DNA of 64,000 bases from Pseudomonas sp. PDM15 (GTDB lineage Bacteria > Pseudomonadota > Gammaproteobacteria > Pseudomonadales > Pseudomonadaceae): contig NZ_JACVAA010000007.1 of NCBI RefSeq assembly GCF_014851565.1, positions 124,001-188,000 on the forward strand. The letters are read 5' to 3'. Within the stretch, counting starts at the first letter, position 1. Each line of letters opens with the position of its first letter. The notes under the pieces were generated by a model. The model did no database searches. It saw nothing but the letters and a program-made list of their open reading frames with translations, and had not been told where the DNA came from. A program made the position numbers and the translations under genes. Positions 59,006 through 64,000 of this stretch are shown piece by piece.

Positions 59006-59794
59006 ATGCGCCCCCTGCTGTTGTCGGCGAGCCTGATGCTATTCGCATCGGTTGCCTGGGCAGATCCCTCCGCCAGCCTCGAGGGCCCCACGGCCGGCTG
59101 GCGTCACGACGGCCTGCTGGAGCGCTCGGCCGATGCTCGCGTGGCCTACCCGACGCCGCCTATCGATCGTGGCGGCCAGCGTGGCCGCAGCCTGATCGCC
59201 GGCAAGCTCGAAGGCACCCAGGGCCTGCGCCAGCCGCATGTGCTGGCGGTCAATGGCAATCCCCTTCCTCTTTATACTGACGCCGAAGGCCGTTTCGTCC
59301 GTCCCTACAACTTCGGCGCCGGCTCCAACAGCGTCGAGCTGCGTGCCGATGGCAAGCCGCTGCGCCGCGTGCAGTTCTATGAAGCCAACCACCTGAAGAC
59401 CCCGGCGCGGGTGCGCATCGTCCTCGGCTGGGATGATCCCAAGGCCGAGCTCGACCTGCACGTGATCACTCCCGACGGCCAGCACGCCTTCTGGGCAGAT
59501 CCGGTGATGAGCAATGGCGGCGGCCTCGACGTGGACAGCGTCGACGGCCCCGGGCCGGAGATGTTCACCATGACCGCGCCACTGCACGGCACCTACCTGG
59601 TGTACGTCAACTACTGGGGCAACCTGGGCAGCCAGGGCTACAACTTCCAGGCCGGCAGCAACCAGAACGAGGTGATCACCTCGCAGATCAGCCTGGTGTT
59701 CAACGAGAACACCGTCAACGAGCGGCGCGAGACCTTCGTCGTGCCGCTGCGCACCATCGGCGAGCTGCTGCCGGTGAAGTCCTTCAACTACTGA
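59006..59794 (+). CDS. magA: MagA, YfaP/DUF2135-type periplasmic protein
   Basis: A 262-residue exported protein (signal peptide MRPLLLSASLMLFASVAWA) with the DUF2135 domain: RVRIVLGWDDPKAELDLHVITPDGQHAFWADPVMSNGGGLDVDSVDGPGPEMFTM (about 133-190), followed by YLVYVNYWGN. It is the first gene of the mag operon, encoding a periplasmic alpha-2-macroglobulin system (MagA-F in P. aeruginosa). The start is the ATG at 59006, with AAAGGAT upstream; a longer frame is rejected because the signal peptide begins here. The GGA in the ribosome-binding site would suit RsmA binding; this is speculation. Confidence 0.92.
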   Translation: MRPLLLSASLMLFASVAWADPSASLEGPTAGWRHDGLLERSADARVAYPTPPIDRGGQRGRSLIAGKLEGTQGLRQPHVLAVNGNPLPLYTDAEGRFVRPYNFGAGSNSVELRADGKPLRRVQFYEANHLKTPARVRIVLGWDDPKAELDLHVITPDGQHAFWADPVMSNGGGLDVDSVDGPGPEMFTMTAPLHGTYLVYVNYWGNLGSQGYNFQAGSNQNEVITSQISLVFNENTVNERRETFVVPLRTIGELLPVKSFNY

Positions 59795-59817
59795 ACGCTC
59801 CTGCGGAGTCTTTACCT

Positions 59818-61629
59818 ATGAGCGAGAACACCACTCCCGTCGAGCCCGCTGTCACACCGGGGCCGCGCCGCTGGCGCCCGCTGCTGCTGGGCCTGGCCGT
59901 GGCCCTGCCGGTGACGGCCGCCGGCCTGTTCGCCTGGCTCGAGTACGAGCCGCAGGGCGAGCGCCAGCTGGTCGAAGCCAACTACCTGGGCCTCAACCTG
60001 GCGCGCCCGGACGTGCTGATCGAGAGCGCCTCGCTGGGCCGCCTGCCCAAGGACGTGCTCAAGGTGCCGCTTCTGCGCGACACCCTCACCGAGGACCTGG
60101 TGTTCTACTACGAGAACAACGCCGACCGCCTCGGCCTGACCGGCAGCCTGCGCCGCATCATCTACGAGCATGACCTGCAGTTGCGCGACAACCTGCTCGA
60201 CGAGCTGCTCGACCAGCCTGCCGAAGTAGCCCTGTGGCGCGACGCTGGCGGGCGCCTGCGCCATTTCGTGGTGCTGATCCAGCGCGGCGGCCTGGCCAAG
60301 GTGCTGGAGCCGCTGGCCAAGGTGGCGCTGGACGACACCCAGCTGAGCCAGGCCGGCGAGTTCATGGTCGATGGCGCGGCGGTGCCTTTCTACCGCCTGC
60401 GCTACAACGGCGACCGTTCCATCTTGTTCGCCTCCCATGGCGACCAGCTGCTGCTGATCTCCAGCGCCGACATGCTGTTCGGCCCGGTCCCCGAGCCCGA
60501 GGCGGCGGACGATGATGTCGAGGTGCCCGCCGTGGACCCCGAAGCGGCGGTCGCCACCGATGAGAACGGCGAGGTGATCGCGCCCAAGCCGCCAGCGCCG
60601 AGCATGGCCAAGGTCTCGGTGGAGGCCGCCGAGGCCCTGCTGGCCGGTCAGCATCCCTTCCCCGAGCGCTTCGGCCTGGCCGAGCGCGGCGCGCTGCAGC
60701 AGCGCGTCACCCTTGGTGCGGACTTCCTCGCCCTGGGCTACCGGCGATTCCTGCCGGCCTTCGCCGGCCTGCGCTTCGAGCTAAACGACAAGGGCTGGGG
60801 CAGCTTCCTGGCCCTGGACGAGGTGGAGGGCCAGGGCGCCTTCGATTTCGGCCCGGTGTGGCGCGCCATGCCCATGGGCGCCAGCGCCTGCGTGGCGCTG
60901 CCGGTGGCCCCGGGCCTGCCCGAGCGGCTGCTGACCAAGGTCGGTGCCGAGCCCAAGGCGGCTGCCGAGCTGGCCGGCCAGCTCAGCGGCAGTGCCGGCC
61001 TGTGCTGGTATCCGGATTCGCGCCTGCACTCGCCTCTGCTGGTCGGCACCCTCAAGGACAAGCCCGGCGCGCAGACCGACGCCGAGCTGGGCAAGCTGTT
61101 CGACAGCCTGATAGGCGCCTGGGAGCCCTACGCCGAGGGCGGTAGCTTCCCGGTGCAGGACAGCTCCCAGGGCGACCTGCACAAGTGGCAGCGCCAGGTC
61201 GGTTCCAACTTCGGCCAGTACCCGGCGGACCTGGCCGAGCAGCCGGACGCCCTGGCCTCGCGCGGCTTCTTCCGCGTCGGCCTGGCGCGCCACGGCTCGA
61301 CCCTGCTGTTCTCGCTGGACGACCGCCTGCTGGACAAGGCCCTGCAGACCCTCGACAAGCGCTTCCCGCCGCTGGCCGAAGTGCTGCCGGAAAATGCCCT
61401 GGTGCCGGCCTACCTGGCGCCGGACAGCCTGGCCGCGCTGCTCGAACGCGAGACCCTGGACAGCCTGCCGGAAGACATCGAACCGGTATTCCGCAACGCC
61501 GCCCAGGCCAACCTGCTGCCCAAGCTGCGTTCGCTGTCCGGCCATGGCAAATACGCCCTCAGCCTGCCGGCCGACGCCGAGGCCGACGACGCCTGGCAAT
61601 GGCTGCCCCTGCAGTGGCGCGCCCTTTGA
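59818..61629 (+). CDS. magB: MagB, DUF2138 (YfaA-like) protein
   Basis: A 603-residue protein with one N-terminal membrane helix (about 20-41, LLLGLAVALPVTAAGLFAWLEY) and a large periplasmic DUF2138 domain: LVEANYLGLNLARPDVLIESASLGRLPKDVLKVPLLRDTLTEDLVFYYENNADRLGLTGSLRRIIYEHDL (about 51-120) is the family's conserved opening. A Glu/Asp/Pro-rich insertion lies around 225-260. It is 23 bp downstream of magA, and magC starts on its last codons. Family function comes from the mag operon; the protein's own activity is unknown. Confidence 0.92.
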   Translation: MSENTTPVEPAVTPGPRRWRPLLLGLAVALPVTAAGLFAWLEYEPQGERQLVEANYLGLNLARPDVLIESASLGRLPKDVLKVPLLRDTLTEDLVFYYENNADRLGLTGSLRRIIYEHDLQLRDNLLDELLDQPAEVALWRDAGGRLRHFVVLIQRGGLAKVLEPLAKVALDDTQLSQAGEFMVDGAAVPFYRLRYNGDRSILFASHGDQLLLISSADMLFGPVPEPEAADDDVEVPAVDPEAAVATDENGEVIAPKPPAPSMAKVSVEAAEALLAGQHPFPERFGLAERGALQQRVTLGADFLALGYRRFLPAFAGLRFELNDKGWGSFLALDEVEGQGAFDFGPVWRAMPMGASACVALPVAPGLPERLLTKVGAEPKAAAELAGQLSGSAGLCWYPDSRLHSPLLVGTLKDKPGAQTDAELGKLFDSLIGAWEPYAEGGSFPVQDSSQGDLHKWQRQVGSNFGQYPADLAEQPDALASRGFFRVGLARHGSTLLFSLDDRLLDKALQTLDKRFPPLAEVLPENALVPAYLAPDSLAALLERETLDSLPEDIEPVFRNAAQANLLPKLRSLSGHGKYALSLPADAEADDAWQWLPLQWRAL

Positions 61630-62261
61630 AACGATTGCTTATCGGCGCGCTGCTGCTCGCCCTGGGCGGGCCGGCGCTCGCCATCGAGCAGGCGGCGGCG
61701 CTGGACGTGCAGCAGTCCCAGGTGTTCCGCGCCTGGTTCGTGCGCATCGCCCAGGAACAGCTGCGCCAGGGCCCCAGCCCGCGCTGGCACCAGCAGGACT
61801 GTGCCGGCCTGGTGCGCTTCGCCGCCAACGAGGCGCTCAAGGTCCACGACGCCAAGTGGCTGCACGCCAACGGCCTGAGCAATCGCTACCTGCCGCCGGA
61901 ACCGCAGCTGAGCGAGGCCCAGCGCGGCCTGGCGCAGCAGTGGCAGCAGGGCGGCGGCAAGCTCGGCCCCTACGTCAACGCGATCAAGCTGATCCAGTTC
62001 AACAGCACCCTGGTGGGCCGCGACCTCAACCAGGCGCGCCCCGGCGACCTGATCTTCTTCGATCAGGGCGACGACCAGCACCTGATGATCTGGATGGGCC
62101 GCAACATCGTCTACCACACCGGCACCACCACCCCGACCGACAACGGCATGCGCTCCGTGAGCCTGCAGCAACTGATGACATGGAAGGACACCCGATGGAT
62201 TCCCGACGCATCCAACCCCAACTTCATTGGCGTCTACCGGCTGCATTTTCTAAGCCGATGA
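61626..62261 (+). CDS. magC: MagC, DUF1175 (YfaT-like) periplasmic protein
   Basis: A 211-residue exported protein with a signal peptide (MKRLLIGALLLALGGPALA) and a DUF1175 domain. Conserved parts are VFRAWFVRIAQEQLRQGPSPRWHQQDCAGLVRFAANEAL (about 39-77), RPGDLIFFDQGDDQHLMIWMGRNIVYHTG (near 139-167) and DTRWIPDASNPNFIGVYRLHFL. The DCAGLVRF and DDQHLMIWMG pattern resembles NlpC/P60-like Cys-His folds; this is my inference. The start is a TTG at 61626 overlapping the magB stop by four bases, and no ATG fits. magD overlaps its stop by four bases. Confidence 0.88.
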   Translation: MKRLLIGALLLALGGPALAIEQAAALDVQQSQVFRAWFVRIAQEQLRQGPSPRWHQQDCAGLVRFAANEALKVHDAKWLHANGLSNRYLPPEPQLSEAQRGLAQQWQQGGGKLGPYVNAIKLIQFNSTLVGRDLNQARPGDLIFFDQGDDQHLMIWMGRNIVYHTGTTTPTDNGMRSVSLQQLMTWKDTRWIPDASNPNFIGVYRLHFLSR

Positions 62262-64000
62262 GTGCGCCCATGAGCCTGCTGCGCGTAGCTGCTGCGGCCC
62301 TGCTGGCCGCGGTGCTGCCGCTGGCCGCCCAGGCTGACGACAGCGTCGAGCCCAGCGGCTACACGCCGGTGGCGGGGCAGTCGTTCTTCCTGCTGGCCGA
62401 CAGCAGCTTCGCCAGCGATGAGGTGGCCAAGGTGCGCCTGGAGGCGCCGGGTCGTGACTACCGCCGCTACATGATGGAGCCCTACGGCGGCGTGGATGTA
62501 CGCGTGTACCGCATCGAGCAGCCGCTGGAATTTCTCAAGCGGCAGAAGAACCTGCACCGGGTGGTGGCCGAGGGGCAGTACAAGGGCGAGGGGCTGTCCA
62601 ACACCCTGGCCTACCTCTGGGATAACTGGTATCGCAAGTCGCGTCGGGTGATGCAGCGGGCCTTCTCCTACGAGTCGCGGGTGCAGGTGACCGAGGAGGC
62701 GCCGGAGCTGAAGATGGGCGACGCGATCAAGGCGCCGACGCCTTTCGAGGCCCAGCCGCAGTACGCGCCGATGAAGGGCGTGCCGCTGGTGACCCAGTTC
62801 CGCTACCCGCTGTGGGACGCCAAGGCCATCCAGCCGCCCAAGGGCGTGGAGCTGGCCGGCTCGTCCAGCTCCTTCGTCACCGTCAATCCAGGCAACGTCT
62901 ACATCCCGCTGGGCAAGCTCAAGCCCGGCCTGTACCTGGTCGAGGCGCTGGTCGGCAAGTTCCGCGCGACCACCGTGCTGTTCGTCTCCAACACCGTGGC
63001 GGTGAGCAAGATCGCCGGCAAGGAACTGCTGGTGTGGACCGCGCACAAGCATGAGGGCAATGCGGTGGCCGGTGCCAAGGTGTTGTGGACCGACGGCCTG
63101 GGCGTGATGCGCAGTGGCGGTACCGATGCCCAGGGCCTGCTGCGCCTGGAGCACGCCAGCCCGGAACGCTCCTACCTGCTCGGCGAGGACGCCGAGGGCG
63201 GCGTGTTCGTCTCGGAAAACTTCTACTACGACAGCGAGATCTACGATACCAAGCTGTACGCCTTCACCGACCGTCCGCTATACCGCCCGGGCGACTGGGT
63301 CGAGGTGAAGATCGTCGGCCGCGAGTTCACCAGCGCGCGTGATTCCAAGGCCGCCGAGGCGGCGCCGCTCAAGCTGGCGGTGCTGGATGCCAATGGCACC
63401 ACCCTGCAGACCCTGGACCTGAACCTGGATGCCAAGGCCGGCACCCAGGGTCGCTTCCAGCTGCCGGACAACGCCGTGGCTGGCGGCTACGAGCTGCGCT
63501 TCCTCTACCGCGACCAGCTGTACAGCAGCGCTTTCCGCGTCGCCGACTACATCAAGCCGCACTTCGAGATCGCCCTCGACCTGGCCAAGCCGGACTTCCG
63601 CACCGGCGACAAGGTCACCGGCAACCTGGTGCTGCTCTACCCGGACGGCAAGCCGGTGAAGAGCGCTCGTCTGCAACTGAGCCTGCGTGCCCAGCAGCTG
63701 TCGATGATCGACAACGAGCTGCAGTACCTCGGCCAGTTCCCGGTCGAGCTCAGCAGCAGCGAGCTGGCCACCGACGACAAGGGCCGCGCTGCCTTCGAGC
63801 TGCCGGCCGCCGACAAGCCCAGCCGCTATCTGTTGACCGTGTTCGCCAGCGATGGCGCCGCCTACCGGGTCAAGACCAGCAAGGAGATCCTCATCGAGCG
63901 TGGCGCCGCGCGCTATCGCCTGGAGGCGCCGCAGCGCTTCAGCGCCGCCGGCGAGGCCGTGCAGTTCAGCTATCGCAGCGAGCAGCCGACCGAGCTCAAG
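62258..64000 (+). CDS. magD: MagD, bacterial alpha-2-macroglobulin, 5' part
   Basis: The first 581 codons are in the window and the frame runs open to its end; the complete family protein is about 1500 residues. A signal peptide (MSAPMSLLRVAAAALLAAVLPLAAQA) is followed by macroglobulin-like beta domains: FVSENFYYDSEIYDTKLYAFTDRPLYRPGDWVEVKIVGRE at about 314-353 is the A2M N-domain hallmark (TDRPLYRPGD), and DYIKPHFEIALDLAKPDFRTGDKVTGNL follows. It acts as a periplasmic protease trap. Whether a thioester motif exists cannot be checked, as that region is outside. The ATG at 62258 overlaps the magC stop; an ATG 12 bp later is possible. Confidence 0.93.
   Translation, partial: MSAPMSLLRVAAAALLAAVLPLAAQADDSVEPSGYTPVAGQSFFLLADSSFASDEVAKVRLEAPGRDYRRYMMEPYGGVDVRVYRIEQPLEFLKRQKNLHRVVAEGQYKGEGLSNTLAYLWDNWYRKSRRVMQRAFSYESRVQVTEEAPELKMGDAIKAPTPFEAQPQYAPMKGVPLVTQFRYPLWDAKAIQPPKGVELAGSSSSFVTVNPGNVYIPLGKLKPGLYLVEALVGKFRATTVLFVSNTVAVSKIAGKELLVWTAHKHEGNAVAGAKVLWTDGLGVMRSGGTDAQGLLRLEHASPERSYLLGEDAEGGVFVSENFYYDSEIYDTKLYAFTDRPLYRPGDWVEVKIVGREFTSARDSKAAEAAPLKLAVLDANGTTLQTLDLNLDAKAGTQGRFQLPDNAVAGGYELRFLYRDQLYSSAFRVADYIKPHFEIALDLAKPDFRTGDKVTGNLVLLYPDGKPVKSARLQLSLRAQQLSMIDNELQYLGQFPVELSSSELATDDKGRAAFELPAADKPSRYLLTVFASDGAAYRVKTSKEILIERGAARYRLEAPQRFSAAGEAVQFSYRSEQPTELK

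Overview
The window looks like a chromosomal segment of a high-GC gammaproteobacterium of the genus Pseudomonas. Evidence: gene content and order resemble what I remember of P. aeruginosa in two blocks (corC-ybeY-phoH-miaB-hemL-thiE-thiD-ladS-TetR-acyl-CoA dehydrogenase-amn-rluE-like-Lrp, and dppABCDF-SIMPL-roxSR-magABCD). In addition, REP-type palindromes of the GTAGCCCGGA and GTGGGAGCGGC classes are scattered between genes. In PAO1 these two blocks are not neighbours, so their proximity here is a lineage-specific arrangement (recalled, not computed).

Layout. 0-19 kb is core genome: a ribosome/tRNA maturation operon (corC, ybeY, phoH, miaB), tetrapyrrole and thiamine synthesis (hemL, thiE, thiD), the hybrid sensor kinase LadS, an AidB-like acyl-CoA dehydrogenase with its TetR regulator and a twin operator, AMP nucleosidase, an alcohol dehydrogenase, a pseudouridine synthase and an Lrp-type regulator. 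19.3-31 kb carries a candidate structured small RNA ending in a strong terminator, an SGNH hydrolase, MAPEG and cation-efflux proteins, HrpB helicase, two orphan periplasmic binding proteins, a NYN-domain protein, a DnaQ-fold exonuclease and release factor 3. 31-40 kb is an accessory, apparently lipid-related cluster: an outer-membrane protein, an alpha/beta hydrolase fused to a polytopic membrane domain, AraC and TetR regulators, a chemoreceptor, a dienoyl-CoA-reductase-type SDR and an AlkK-like acyl-CoA synthetase. Its two outward-facing operons share a 14-nt upstream motif.

40-49 kb: speC (ornithine decarboxylase) is preceded by a long leader with a candidate promoter, a short upstream ORF, a perfect 17-bp inverted repeat and a 10-bp pairing in pseudoknot topology. 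This is the best candidate here for an undescribed regulatory element. Then come pxpABC (5-oxoprolinase) and a tandem duplication encoding two secreted proteins built entirely of 12-residue repeats, the second unexplained system. 47-64 kb: a dipeptide ABC transporter with two binding proteins, a SIMPL-domain protein, the redox two-component pair RoxSR, an AEC permease, and the mag operon (bacterial alpha-2-macroglobulin), cut by the window end within magD.

Limits: all calls are from reading translations and DNA by eye. No database search, folding or HMM was run. Starts marked as uncertain are choices between in-frame codons.
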